64,000 nucleotides of DNA, from positions 248,001-312,000 of the forward strand of contig OZ345366.1 in the NCBI GenBank assembly GCA_977006965.1, written 5' to 3'. This stretch comes from Phymatolithon calcareum. Lineage: Eukaryota > Rhodophyta > Florideophyceae > Hapalidiales. This document shows, piece by piece, positions 23,501-35,737 of this stretch. A program made the translations under genes and the position numbers. Within the stretch, counting starts at the first letter, position 1. Every line of letters starts with the position of its first letter. The notes beneath the pieces are model-generated. The model did no database searches and was not told the origin of the DNA. It saw only the letters and a list, made by a program, of their open reading frames with translations.

Positions 23501-25480
23501 TCTTAGGCTGCGAAACATGTCTCGATAATCATCCTAAATTAGATTTTCCGCGAAACCTGCGCTTTTCCCATCCGTTACGCAGATGTTATTTATGTGCCCA
23601 CTCTTGGCGCACAATGTCACGACAGATTCCGATATATTCCCACTCTGGGTCATGCACGGTTTTGCAGTGTATGCAAAGTGCAACAGTTACGCAGTTTGAA
23701 ATCAGAATCTTCCACCGCATTTCTCCGCCTCTGTTGTATAGCTCACGGAAGCGTTGAAAACCTCCCATATTTGCCACCAAGGGATGTACGTATTATCTTC
23801 ATCTCAAAAAATTGTACGGGGTGTGAGGAAATGGCGCCGAATTCCTCGGATTACCCTACATTGGCGTGTATCATCCCAAGAAGTTGTGAGCGGTGCCTTC
23901 GTAATTTTTGCGACAGCGGCAGATGTACAATACGTACGCAGTGCAGCGTATGAGACTATTTCTGTGATTCAGTATGCATGTTGAGCGCGAGAGGGGTTGT
24001 GAGCTCCTCGACTAAGTCTTCCGCACAGTGTAACTGCAATTTTACGTTTGCCCAGTTCCCTCAGTTGAAGAAGTGAGAAGGATACCGTGCTGTATGCATG
24101 CCGCCTTCGACGATATGGGAACTACCTTTTAATAATTGCGGCGTACTTCATGTTGCGGAAAATTGCACTTGGGGCTCTTAATTTCGTTTCACTTGTTGGG
24201 CGTTTTAAAAATCAGTGTTCTTCAGAATCATTACTTTCTCGTACATTTCGCATTGTTTTCCACATCGAATTTCGTAATAAGTTCTTTGCTTCTTTTGATG
24301 ATGAATACCCTAATCTTTGGACATTTAGTACAGCTGCGACAGAGGCTGTGTATATGTCGTTTCGTATTCCACTACGAAGCGTAGCTTTTCCAATATTTTA
24401 GTCCCATCAATCAATTATTTATGGCAATAGGAGGTTATCTTTTCGCCCTTCAGTTTGCTTACGCTCCGTTTCTCGGCGACCGCTTTGTCGCATCCTGCGG
24501 TGCTTGAAGGCCGAACGGAGTTGACCAGATGGCTCCAGTAGCCACCACTGGAGCACGGCTGGCATGCGGCAGGTGGAGCAAATTTATTGGCGAAAGTACA
24601 GGTGAAGTCGCTAAATGGTGGAGCACCAATGTACGTACTCTATGTGGCATAGCGAGGAAACCTCTCAGTAGGAGCGAAAAAGTCGATGGTTTAGACTTTG
24701 TCACCGTAGGAAGATATATTAAATCCCAAGGAAAAGTCATTGAGGTGAGCACATGAAGCTATCGCTTGTCATTGGACCTATATAAGTGCAAGAAGGCGGA
24801 CAAGTACTACATTCAGAAAAACGGGATAGTACTATATGTGGAATATAACAGCAAATACGTGATAGGACAACAGAAATTGCCTTAGGAATACGGAGCAGTT
24901 TTTCTCGTAATGGAAGCATCAATCCCGCGGCAAACGTGCTGGGAATAGAATTTCATTGCACACGAGCTCATCGTCAAATATCTCACACTCTGCAAGGACG
25001 GAGACAGTTGCCGTTAAGGAATGGGAACTAGTTTTCCGTGATCACTTGCAGACAATTGGCCGGGATACGTGCTGTAGCACATACTCACAATTGGGTCATC
25101 ATCCACAAATGGCAAGGTTCCGGATTGGATGGCCTCAGTGCCATGAAGTATAAGATTAATTTGGGCGATTTTAGTTCAGTTCAATCATAGTTTTATCGCC
25201 TGTAGAACATTTAATGGCCAAGGTTTTCCTCTTACCTCTGATATTGTGGGCATGAAGTCATTATATGTCCACACATGTGAGCGCAGTTAGACTGATATGT
25301 ACCTCTTCTCCACAAATCGCAGTCGACGAACTTTATTGTACATCTTATTTGGTTTCCCACATAGAATTTTCACTGCAATAGTTTCAACAATTCACCTTTG
25401 CAATCATTTTTTGTCCTATAGCAATACAATGTGGATATTCGTCTATCTATATCCGTACTTATGCGGCTCATTAACAAAAG
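20600..25480. other. No confident gene; one possible exon at 24529-24744
   Basis: Many short frames are present and none has a clear family. A plus-strand frame, 24529-24744, is protein-like (STGEVAKWWSTNVRTLC) and stops at a good splice donor (GAG then GTGAGC). It could be an exon of a gene or of a transposase, but I could not find its partner exons. A minus-strand frame at 23586-23780 contains a C-x2-C pair (CIHCKTVHDPEWEYIGIC) that I cannot place. Confidence 0.35.
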
Positions 25481-25487
25481 TTAATTA

Positions 25488-26290
25488 CACCTGAAAGAGA
25501 GGTTCGCCGCTAGTGATACATATTTGTGTTGGAATGGCCACAGCATGAAGCACATTGCGTGTATCTGTAGAGCGTGACTAAAGCGATGACTCAGAACATG
25601 GAATAGCTTCAATCTGCGATTTGCTGTTTCATGGCGAGCGCGAATTTCAGATGAAAACTATTCGCCCTTCCCCTGAATGGATCGATCCCTTCTGCAGGCT
25701 TCATCTTGGTACCCCTTATCCTCGACAACCCATTCGTTTTCTAGAATTGTCGTTTTCATTCTTTCCCTGAAAATGCGAACGTCCGGATACGAGCCGCAAC
25801 GAAAGGGGCTACATACCCACACAATCTCCCCTGTTCTTATTGCAATTTCGACTTCACTCCTCAAACCAGGGCCGTTGCTCTTGTGTGAGTACCACTTGCT
25901 GTCAAAAAGTGATGGCTCTTGAACCTTGCCGTCTGTACCGTCCACAGAAGAAAAGCACACATTCTCTGAATGGAGAAGATGATACCCTCCACCTATAAAT
26001 CGATTTCGCCAAACAATCTACTGGAAAACATGAGTCAGATTGGAATAGGAAGTCGAATCTGGAGAAATTCTTTGAGCTTAGAAACGTACCATATTAAGAT
26101 GAGCAATCATTTCAACAAATGTCCAGGACCACTTTCGAATTGTCTTCTCGTCAACTTGAGAAGTCGCGCTGTGCACAGACTCGGTGCCGTACACTTTTAG
26201 AAATACAAGGGCCCAAAGCAGATGATAAAGTGCTGCTTCTGGCTGCACCTTGGGCTCTAGTAAGTTCTATGTCTTGGTACAAACTGCATT
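25488..26290 (-). pseudogene. Harbinger-like DDE transposase (DDE_Tnp_4 type)
   Basis: Read on the minus strand, the first exon (26290-26090) gives HLLWALVFLKVYGTE and DEKTIRKWSWTFVEMIA. A 72-bp GT-AG intron (26089-26018) follows. Exon 2 gives IVWRNRFIGGG, then SSVDGTDGKVQEP, FDSKWYSHKSNGPGLR, IRTGEIVWV and EDKGYQDE, and after one TAG stop RARHETANRRLKLFHVL. A final frameshift leads to FHAVAIPTQICITSGEPLF. This is the order of the transposase family with a D-D-E triad: the first Asp in VDGTD, the second in EDKGY and the Glu in ARHE. All three are present. The TAG before the Glu block and the late frameshift show decay. I did not find its terminal repeats or target duplication. The N-terminus upstream of 26290 is unclear. 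Confidence 0.8.
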
Positions 26291-26499
26291 GGAGACACCA
26301 AAAAGCGCGCGAAACCTTCTCAATTGTGCGACATTGTAAAGTCCTCGAGCATTTCTCAGCACGGGACGAACATGGTACTGAATATCGGCGACACAGATGG
26401 GAATTGTGGATGTCTCCCGTATGGTGTACAGGCATAGGTTTCAAAGGTGTTCGGCGCACAATTTGTCAATGACTGCAACTGATATCTACATATATTTTT

Positions 26500-27640
26500 G
26501 AAAATTTTCAGAGTATTCTCAAACGTCTTGATGAAGATGTGAATAAATTCACTTTTTCAATGATTTTTGACGACGAAACGAGGAACTATAATAGAAACTG
26601 ATGCTTTCCGTAACCGCCAGTCCCCCCACCCGGAAATAGAATAGGAAACGGAGCGGTAAACCGATCGGCGGCACGCTACAATTTGGCGGCTTCGCCTTCA
26701 CAGACGGAGTGGGCATTTCTTCTCGGATGCTCAAAAAATGTCTTTCGGATCGCCGCGAGCTCTGCCCCGCACTCTTGTTTCGCACAAATAAAGAACGCCG
26801 TCACTGGGTAATGATGAATGCCGTGAGAAGAAACTTCCAGAAGCATGGTGGTGCTGATTTCGGATTCGATCGTCTCCGCTCTGGGGAGCTTAACGGCTAC
26901 TCTACGATTCCTACAAACATTTCTAAGAAATGTTACAGACCTTTCACACTTTCGCGAAGCATGTCTGATGACATTAAAAATATTCTTCGTCTCATTCTTT
27001 TTTACACCACAACTTCTACTAACCCGGCACCACTTCAACCTTCTACACATCTAAACGAATATCGACTATCCCAAGTTGTATGCTCACATGTTCTTCGTCC
27101 GCACTTGCAACATCGAACAGAGAAATCGGAAACATTAGTACGCAGAAGGTACCAAGATCAATCTCGAATTCATGTCCATTCCGCATTGCAAGCATTAAAC
27201 TGCAGCCAATAGAATTCCGTCCCATCTCATCGAGATCTCGCTGGAACTGCTCCCCTTCCCGCACCACAAGCAATGTCATTACAGATGGGTTCACGTTCTA
27301 TTGCGTCATATTTCTTAATTATAGCGTCTGTGCTCAATGCAAGAATCATGGGCATACCTTTCGCCAACATATCTCAATCTCGAGCTCACAGTTGTTGCAA
27401 TTAGAAGGCCACCATTTCAGAACGGGCCTCATCCATTTAATCTACGCGTTATGTAGCTGACCGCACGAAGGCGTCATTATGTTCCAACATGTGACGCACA
27501 CAAACGTAGCTAATAGAAATTGAATAATTTTGTCCACTGTCCTACACTGGCCATGAAATGTGCACCGACTTTTCCTGTCTCTGTGCCGTATAAAACAGCA
27601 CAAATTTTTGTGCTCATTCGATATTCACAATTTCCAGCAC
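26500..27640. other. Unassigned; two protein-like minus-strand frames
   Basis: On the minus strand, frames at 27294-27043 (with HEFEIDLGTFCVLMFPISLF and ADEEHVSIQLGIVDI) and 27050-26676 (CAKQECGAELAAIRK) have plausible protein composition. They could be exons of one decayed gene, with a GT donor near 27048 and an AG acceptor near 26925. Plus-strand frames over the same DNA are equally long. I do not recognise a family. Confidence 0.3.
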
Positions 27641-27649
27641 AGCTAAGCT

Positions 27650-27727
27650 GTCGTGGAAATGGTGGTAGCCAACCACAAATAGCTTCGCTCTGCTGGAAAT
27701 GGTACTAGACAACCACAAATTACTTAC
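27650..27727. repeat. Short tandem repeat, two units of about 43 bp
   Basis: GGAAATGGTGGTAGCCAACC with ACAAATAGCTT is followed 43 bp later by GGAAATGGTACTAGACAACC with ACAAATTACTT. The two units differ at a few positions. Confidence 0.6.
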
Positions 27728-27879
27728 GACATGACTGTACGTCTAATTGTTGATGCTTTCTGCAGAGCTCTTTTTAATTGGTAACCATTCACAGAGAAAC
27801 ATAGCGATTGGTATTAGAATTGCAAAGCCATTTGGAAAGTATGTCTATTTCGTATTATTTGCAGGGCGTCTAGTCGCGG

Positions 27880-28003
27880 CGATTGCGCACCATCTTCCCG
27901 CTTGTACACTGCACGCCGTTCGACACGTTATCGAATCCTGAAAAACGTGGTTTACTAGTGTTAAGAGTGCGCGCTTTGGAAGATGGTGCGCCACCGCCGC
28001 GAA
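27880..28003. repeat. Foldback repeat, copy 4
   Basis: GCGCACCATCTTCCCGC on the left faces GGAAGATGGTGCGCCACCG on the right, the same arm as in copies 1 and 2 with an AT-richer centre. Confidence 0.6.
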
Positions 28004-28097
28004 AAACCTTCGAAACAATTATTAAAAAATAGGTAGTCGTAGAATCATAATACAAATTATAGATTTGTAATTATTTTCTCGCATGATACTCAGGACG

Positions 28098-28225
28098 ATG
28101 GCGCATTATGTTCTCGGATGTGTGCACTTACGTTCGAAAGCGTTTGGAAAGAGCTTTCGAACGGTACCACTCTCATTGACGTGCGCGCGAGGGAAAAAGC
28201 ACAACCTGGGACAGACCGGCGAAAA
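28098..28225. repeat. Foldback repeat, copy 5
   Basis: GATGGCGCATTATGTTCTCG on the left is matched by GCGCGCGAGGGAAAAAGC on the right. The centre again carries GGTACC preceded by TTCGAAC. It lies only about 100 bp from copy 4. Confidence 0.55.
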
Positions 28226-28749
28226 AATTGTTCCGTATCCTGCCGACCTTGCCCGGCGAGTATGATCCCGTTTTCCCAGCGTCTCTCGGAATAATCAAAA
28301 AACTGTCGGGATTCGAGCCACTTCCCCTGATCTTCAATTACAATTTGTTATCCGGCGGCTTACGAGCCAGAGGAAAGTATATAGGGTAGTAGTTGAAAGA
28401 CAAATAAATCTATTCCAAGACACAAAAACAAGTGTAGTTCGAAACGATTTAATTCCTATTTCAGTTCTACGCACTCATGACATGTGTTTATCCAGTCAAA
28501 CATTTCCATACTCTACCTACCACAGTATTCCACGATTTGGAAAACGAGACGCAACGTTGTAAACTAAACGATTTCTCGTTCCCTTTCCCGACCAAACGGC
28601 GACCTTGTTGAGCAACATCTGCACATGAAAGCACGTGCTTTCTTCCCTCCGCAACCCTCGGATGTTTATATGTCCCCTATTGATATCAGCAATAGAGAGC
28701 GAGGAGTAGTGCGGACGAGAGAAGGGAGTTCGATCTCACGGATATGAAG

Positions 28750-31230
28750 CTAACTGATTGTAGTGGTTGATGCCCTTCACCTCACGTAAGCACTCTACGA
28801 ACACTCCTCTGCGCTTCTCTGCGAGGAGTCTAAATGGTTTCAGGCGATCGGCATTTGAATCCTCTCTTGCACCTTCGCATCACGCATTACCCTGTAGCGC
28901 GTACGAGATTGCCAACCGCTTTGAATATTTCACTGACAGGTTTCATGTCAGTGTTTATACGCGGATCCGTATTGACGAAATGCTCGACAAGGACTGCAAC
29001 TTTTTCGAAAAGGATTGCAAACGCAGCATTCACGATCCCCGCATTAATGCAGACATGCGTCATTGCACGAAGCCCTGGGTGCCCAGAAAACTGAACTCTC
29101 TTATCATGCCGCTAGGAAGCAGATTCGCCCGCGTCGATAACGGAGGTGACTAAGGAAACACTGGGATAGCACAGCAGATATTTTCACGCAAAATGAGCGA
29201 CGAATATGCTCCGCGAGACACGACTGCTTCTACATTATTCATCGCAACTGGCCGGGAAAGAGATTGTGGCGTAACTCCCCACATGCGCTCCACGCCAAAT
29301 TCAGGAGTGGCGTACGTTTCCATGGGGGTGGCCCCATTACTGAAGCCCTCAAATAGCGAGCTGTCCCACTGCACTGGATGGTAGGCATTAAACGGCGCTC
29401 GGGCCTCCTCTGTCGCAAGCAGGACGCCGGATTCAAAAACTGACCATTTTGAGGTTTCATCGTTGTCTCCGACTGAAGCGCCACGAACATCCAGCGCCCG
29501 CGATTGTCGTACTTCCCACGCGGTGTACCAGCAGTATTTTCTTCATCACTCTCTCCGTCGTTCACGAGGTCCGCTTTGCGGTTGTTCCTCCTCCTCTGTC
29601 TCCGTCTTTCACTTTGAACAGTCCCCTATTCCCTGAAAATTTCCCCTCCGCAACGCCGTCCTCAACTCTGCCACGATTTTGGCCCACCAGGACGACCTCT
29701 GAGCATACACAGCTTCCGAAGATCCGGAGCACGTTCCCCGCGGGGAATCTTCGGGATCGGATTGTTTCTGCAATCTACGACATTGATTCATGTCGGCACG
29801 ATCGTCCTCACTGGAATCGGACCGGTTCGCATCTGCGGCTTGTTTGGCAGGCGCCCTCAAACCCGCTGAAACACCGTCCTTTTTTTGCCTCTTACATTTC
29901 GCGCGCCTCTTGCCCAGGTTCTTCTTTATAGAAGCTACGCTCTTCACCTACTGACCTTCGTCGTTCGGGGAGACTCACTGCTACGCGGGGAAAGCACGGC
30001 ATTAACGACAAGATCGGCGGAGACATTTCCGTTTCTCATTTCCGACCCCAAAGCTGGAATAACTACAGTTCCGTAGTCGAAAGGAATTGTCGGAGGAAAA
30101 AACGCGCCCTTGATACCAATCGGAACAACTCCCAACGAGCTTCCTTATTTACGACAAGAGAAGTGGAAAACAGCTATACAGCGCCTAGACACACAAAAGA
30201 CACGTGCCCATATGGCCCAAAGGATCACCTTCTACGAGCAGTATGAAATTCGCGATTCCAGATGCGGCGTACAGACACGAGATTAAAATCGTCCGCATTC
30301 GGCCGGTAACATCGCGGTCAAATTGAATCTCATTACTACTGCTGGGCAGGGCAGACGCACAACCTTTGGATTTCAAAGGCGCATGGGACATGTACCGAGT
30401 TCACTATTGGGGAAAACGGTGCGGTTGCGTTTCAGTCAAAACAACGGGTTAACGTGCATTCGGCCGGATTCTGAGATTTACTGAAGCGGTAGACGTTTTG
30501 ATTTCCAAGGATGGCGGCTCACCGACAGTATTTCCATCGGTATTCCGTTTAAGGGCTGCATCCCATTCTGCAGTTTCAGATGTTCGTTCGCAATTTTCGA
30601 ATGATAATCAGATCGCGTTCTGCCAACTGTTTCGTCTGATTGGAGACCATCCACGGACATGTCAGTTGCAGCTCACTTGGGGGAACATCGGATTGGTTGG
30701 AAAGTTTCTGCATTTTGAGCAGTAGGACTCAGAGCAAGATGTCAGCATGACGATTCTGCAACCGCTGCGACGCGTGCTCGAAGAGCGATTCGACATTGGC
30801 ACTTCCGTAGTCAGCGGTGTAGAAATCCCCGAGTCATCGCTATGCATGTCCTCGACAGCATTAGTACTTCCTTCGTGCACCTCGTGTCCCTTCGCTTCTG
30901 TCGAAACTGTCGAAGATGCCGCCACTTCCTCGACCGCCTAATGCAGCCAAACTGATATTAGTTTCTGGAACAGCCTTGGCGATGCCATCATAGTACTCAC
31001 AGGTCTCATCTCTTCCCTCAGCCTGTCCTGCATCTTCACAGAGAAACATGCAACTACATCACGTACCATTGGAGGCGAGGGAAGGGTACTTGGAATTCCA
31101 CGGGATGTTGTCCCTCAGCCTGTTTTCCCGGAATGTACGACACGGAAGTGCTATCAGTTCTTAGTTTCGGACTCGCTTCCGACGCCGCAGATTTCCCAGG
31201 CTCCTCAGACGCAGACTTCATTTTTCCCGA
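28750..31230 (-). other. Decayed minus-strand coding region, family unknown
   Basis: Protein-like pieces follow one another on the minus strand in changing frames. From about 31225 comes KSASEEPGKSAASEASPKLR, near 30925 comes AVEDMHSDDSGISTPL, at 29947-29609 comes NRSDSSEDDRADMNQ and near 29565 comes NDGESDEENTAG. From about 29500 to 29150 there is a longer piece including FEGFSNGATPMETYATPEFG. Acidic and serine-rich composition dominates. Several stops and frameshifts separate the pieces. It may be one old gene or retroelement, but no diagnostic motif is visible and I do not assign a function. Confidence 0.28.
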
Positions 31231-31293
31231 GACTCTTCGATTTACTTCTGGGTCTGCGCTTCTAGGCTGTTTTGAAGACGTACCGCGGATGTT

Positions 31294-31941
31294 TCAAAAA
31301 GACGGACCCAGAAGAAACAGTTCTAAAAGGCAAAATTGAAATGTGATACGTTTATGAGTTAGAGCCGGATTTGGACTCAGAAGGCATGTCAGAATATACT
31401 TATGGCATATCAAAAACAATGTCAAACATGCTCCCACCTTTTTCCCCCCTCCCACTTTTCTTCCATACCATACCACTGTATCTTCAAGTTTCACTTCCAC
31501 CCCAATAACGCAACGAAACAATTTTCTCCAAATACTTTTACAGCTCTCACTCATCCTATATTTTCTTTCACTTGTAAAGATTTTTATTTGCTTCACACTC
31601 TTCCAATCATTTTTACTACTTTGCATTCTATCAAATGTCAAAGTATGTAAGTTTAAACTCCCTGTCCGCCCATTCCATAGCTTCGTATCTACTTCCATAA
31701 CCAGCCAATCCGCAAATTCTGTCTTATTTCTAATCATCTCTCCCCTCTGTCGGTATAATCTCAGGCAGATATTCTCGCGTCGCCGTACTTCGATAGCAAA
31801 GCATGACAAACGTGGCGCACGCGTCGAAGGGACTTGCCGATGCTCTCCCAAATTCAGTAAGACAGCTAATATTCCGCCCAATGACCCCTTCAATAAAGCA
31901 TCAACGGCAACGCGCCTTTCCTGACCCTTACACAGAGGGTT
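31294..31941 (-). CDS. Hypothetical frame next to helicase copy B
   Basis: This minus-strand frame (open from about 31959) is one of the longest in the window at 221 codons. It overlaps the end of the zinc-knuckle region of helicase copy B in another frame. It includes EFADWLVMEVDTKLWNG and KSIWRKLFRCVIGVEVKLED and ends in a hydrophobic tail (LTLFLICHKYILTCLL) that could be a membrane segment. The opposite strand is pyrimidine-rich, which by itself can leave long frames open. No family is recognised and it may be chance. Confidence 0.28.
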   Translation of the reverse strand, partial: NPLCKGQERRVAVDALLKGSLGGILAVLLNLGEHRQVPSTRAPRLSCFAIEVRRRENICLRLYRQRGEMIRNKTEFADWLVMEVDTKLWNGRTGSLNLHTLTFDRMQSSKNDWKSVKQIKIFTSERKYRMSESCKSIWRKLFRCVIGVEVKLEDTVVWYGRKVGGGKKVGACLTLFLICHKYILTCLLSPNPALTHKRITFQFCLLELFLLGPSF

Positions 31942-31942
31942 C

Positions 31943-34900
31943 TTTGCAGTCCTGGACACAATGCCCCGGCTGCAAGCACCGCACGCATACTAAGTTGATT
32001 TAACGGAACAATGCCAAATTAAACATCTGCTCATTCTCCCGCATAAGTGTCGCATATTCTTCCGGATGACACATATAGTCTCTAGAGATGCAAGCGTCGA
32101 AAAGTCACTCACCACAATACTTTGACAATTCCTTCCCCCAATTCTTCATTCGATTTTCTGATCCTCCGACTCACGCTGTGTACCGTGACTTGTTCCTGAA
32201 GTTTTCTGCTCTTTCCCTGCTGACTTGCGACTTAAATGACCGCGATGGAAGAGAACTGTAACAAATGCCGCCTTCGCGTCTCGACCACTACGATCGCACG
32301 CCTGCCACAACTCGATCAATTATAGTGATCTTCCCGCAATAAGAACTCGGCGGACGTCAGGCGCGTCTGTTCCAGTAGCGAATCCATCCGTCGCCACGAA
32401 AACCGTAAGTGTCTTCGGCTTGTCTAGCTTCCACAGCGACTGCGATTCATTCCGATGCTCCTTCTTCATCTTGCCCTGGTACATCAGCACATTTACGTAC
32501 TTATAATTTTGATGCTTTAACGTTTCCACAACCGCATACATGTCAGCAGTCGTTTGGCACACAATCAGACACTTGGCTCCGAATTCCTTGCGCTTCTCTA
32601 TCAATGCCCCTCGTCCCTCTCCAGCGTCTCCCTCTTTCTGTTTTTGAGATCCACGACATTAAGTAAAATATTCGGTTGACAAGGGTCACCTCGGATAACT
32701 TCCCGACCATCTCGTTCAACACCACAATACGTGCAATAAGCACAAGCTTCGCCTCTGCAGCAGTTACCGTTAACAGTACCCGCTGTCCATTCCGTCTCAC
32801 CGCTCTCATCTTCTGCAATCGCCCCATACTCACCCGGTATTCACGTGAAAAAAGAGGAATGTGCGCCTCGTCATTGAAAATACGGTTTAGATTGCTTCCT
32901 TGACTCAACCGATTCAAAATTCCGCTCAATTCCGGCAGTACAATCTCCTCCGGCACAACGAGAAGTACGTTTCTAAGTCCATGCACTTCGTCTGCATACG
33001 ACTCCGAACAATGCGCTGTGATATCCGCATGCTCCAGGCGTTCCTTCGTTTCATGCCTAAGCGCTCTCAGAGGGAATACTCCCACAGTTACCCTGTGCTC
33101 GCACACAATTGTTCCTATCAGAACCGCCGTCTTCCAGTATCCAGTCGAACGGACAACGGCAACATCAGTCCGAGAATCATCAATCGCCTCCGTGGCTTTT
33201 TGCAGCTCATCAAACCGAAATTCGGCTTGTGGATTCCGTTGGAAATGTGACTGCCTGGAGCCCTTGTCGAAGTACACATTATCCAAAGTCATCAGTCTCT
33301 AATCATTTGTCATATGTTCTGATAGATTCAATCCATGTTTTCTTTCTGTACTGACAATTTAGAAGTTCAATCAATTTCTTGATTGTTCTTGTCATTGTCA
33401 TTATTTCAATCATTTTGTTTATTGGCATTGACACTGTTGGTTGGTCAATCATTTTGTTGATTGAATCAATCTCAGTCGACAATTCAATCTTTCAGTTGAT
33501 TGACTAAATCACAGTTAGTAGTGCAATCATGTACTAGACGAATCAAAAGTCCTATCATACCTCAATCCGAGGATTATATAAGACCCGTATCTGATGCTTC
33601 GACTCAATAAACCAAGAAACATCTCAAAACCAACCCAGCATTCTCAACAATCTCAACCATCTCAACTTCTGCAATCCAAACATCCATCCAACAGATTCCT
33701 CGCAACCTTTCAAGGAGCTTGAAGATCTTCGAATCAATGCCTCTGTCCGGATGGCATTCCTGTTGGCTCCACGTTCACGCCATATTGCACAGTTTCTGAC
33801 GGGTTCTCCTCGACGTCAAGTCGACGATGCACACTTTGACGGATATTGCTCTGAGACCCGAGTCGCTGCATAACAAGCCTGGCAATAGATTCGGAGATAC
33901 TCTTCATCAATGCCGAGATCAAGCCTTTATTTCCACTTGACATCGTCTGACACTCGGACTGGCCATTCGACAGCTCGGGCTCTCTAATCGCTAACACCGG
34001 ACTGTCCACTGCACACCTCCGCAGATCCTACCTCTACCTTCCGCAGACAAAAGTCTTGGTGGCACTTGTACAATGCCTGGCGAAACAATTCCATCCTCTC
34101 CTGAGCAGCTCCAGCAGAAAGCTCTTCTAACCGGCACGTCTGCGCGGAGCTCAATCGCGCGGTACGCCTCGAATGTCCGGCTTGCAAGATGCTTGCCGTG
34201 CATGTCCCGTCCAAGGTCTCGTCCTCATAAAACTCATCTCCACCATTCCCCATCACCCCATTGCTGACTTTTCTCCACGCTCCTTCGCATAGCCACTTTT
34301 CCAGTGCCGGCACAAAGATAATGTGAATTGAATTTCGTATTGAGCAAATACAGACCCGATCTCGCGGAACACGTTCTCAGCCTCCAGAGTCCCGAGACAA
34401 ACACTATCTCGAACCAGCGATCGCTTCCGGAGCAGCTTCTCACCCTCCGAACAGACCGGTACAGATACTGACTCTTTTTCCATCACGGAATGCGCAACGA
34501 TAACTGGATGCAGCAATAAGTAGAATGTTTTAAATAGAAATGAAGTCTCCTTGTCCAGGTGCCGAGAAATGAAGATCATTGCATCTCGAAGTATTGCTCT
34601 CATCTTGTTAAACGTGGGAATGATCATGACTACGTGCACAGAAAAAGAGTCCGCGCTTCTTAATATGTGTATTGCGCAGCGCCATGGACCCAAGCACGGT
34701 TCCGCGGCTTGGCACTCCACCGAACAAATGAACAATACAGAACAAGAGTGGCAAAAGGTCTTTCGCGGCCTGGCACCATTCCCTGAGGTTTCAATCCGCT
34801 ATGTCTCCCACAACATTCAAATGGATCTATGTACTGCATTGCCCGACAAATTTTGCATTTCATCTGCTAGAGCCTAGTAACCCGGACTGGTTTTAACCGC

Positions 34901-35635
34901 ATCGTACACCTTCATGTCACAAGATCCTCAAAAATTGTCAGGAAGAGTCTTCGATTTCAGCAAAAACCTAAAAGATCTTCTTCCGTAGATCTTTCAGCAT
35001 TTTAACGACAGCGGCTCCAAGATTGACTGCACGCAGCTCAATTCCACGAACCATTCCACACTTTTTTTGAGTGGGACATTACTGTACTTATTCTCAACGA
35101 CTACTTCCGCTCGCGCGATGGTGCATGTCGAGCGCATGTCAACAGACACAGATATTCCGGCCTTGGCCTCCGGTCCCACTACCCTTTCCATAGTCTCTTT
35201 CACCTCGGCTGTCATCGCTTTGTCCGAGTACTTTCGAATCTCCAGCAGAGCACAGCATGACCTTGCATAGAGAATAGCTGAAATTATCGGAGACAATTGC
35301 GTTCCTTGCTTGAATAAGATCTTGTCCACACTGTCCCCAGAAGCACATAGACATGCAGCAACGGCAGACGCGAAAAATCTAGTGCTTCCACGAGCAATAC
35401 TGCTCTCCTGAAAAGGCACTGTGCAGAGAAAGCGATGCACTTTTCTTGTACTGCTTCACGTTCCGCGTCAGGCCCGCATGCACGTAGAAGCTGCTCCGCG
35501 GCCATGCTTTGCTCCACTAGCATGGTGATCTTAGCGTACTTGACTCGGTCAAGATGCCCAGGCCACGCTACAAGGAGAAGCAGCAGTCTAGAGCTTGTAT
35601 GTGGACATTTTGGCGGGTAGAGGTTGGACTAAGGC
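31943..35635 (-). pseudogene. Recombinase-like / RecQ-type helicase / zinc-knuckle protein, copy B
   Basis: The order is the same as in copy A. The N-terminal block at 35635-34994 (STRFFASAVAACLCASGD) matches copy A. A block at 34735-34310 (FNKMRAILRDAMIFISRHLD) follows. The recombinase-like box near 34147-34181 reads QAGHSRRTARLSSAQ, with Ser where copy A has Tyr. The helicase at 33292-32200 has motif I STGYWKTAV (Lys kept), motif II NDEAHIPLF, motif III LLTVTAA and motif V TDGFATGTDAPD. A TAA stop then precedes motif VI (QACDRSGRD). A CCHC zinc knuckle CVRCLQPGHCVQDC lies at about 31945-31990. The block 33300-33725 has no counterpart in copy A and looks inserted. The 5' part corresponding to 19735-19500 of copy A is missing or very diverged. 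Multiple shifts make it a pseudogene. Confidence 0.72.
33300..33725 (+). other. Insertion in helicase copy B carrying promoter-like sequence
   Basis: This block separates the recombinase-like and helicase parts of copy B, which are closer together in copy A. It is full of CAATCA and TGATTG words. It contains GGATTATATAAGACC (near 33570), a good TATA box on the plus strand, followed by an A/C-rich stretch (AAACCAAGAAACATCTC) typical of a short 5' leader. It could be a solo LTR or another promoter-bearing repeat. I could not find a clean target duplication. Confidence 0.4.
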
Positions 35636-35737
35636 TCCGCCCCTCATTCTCCCCCCAAGTAACTGGATTGTAGGCGTGGTGCTATAGGCGCGTACAGAAA
35701 GAGGGGGAACTGGGCGCATTGCCGCCGTGTCGTGTAC

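Noticed and set aside
24529-24744. A Merlin-type transposase N-terminus
   Set aside because: The WW and VRTLC region is loosely similar, but the expected EIDES and downstream DDE blocks were not found in any frame.
33300-33725. A definite solo LTR
   Set aside because: A TATA box and leader are present, but no TG...CA ends with a matching short flanking duplication could be found. It is left as an unclassified insertion.
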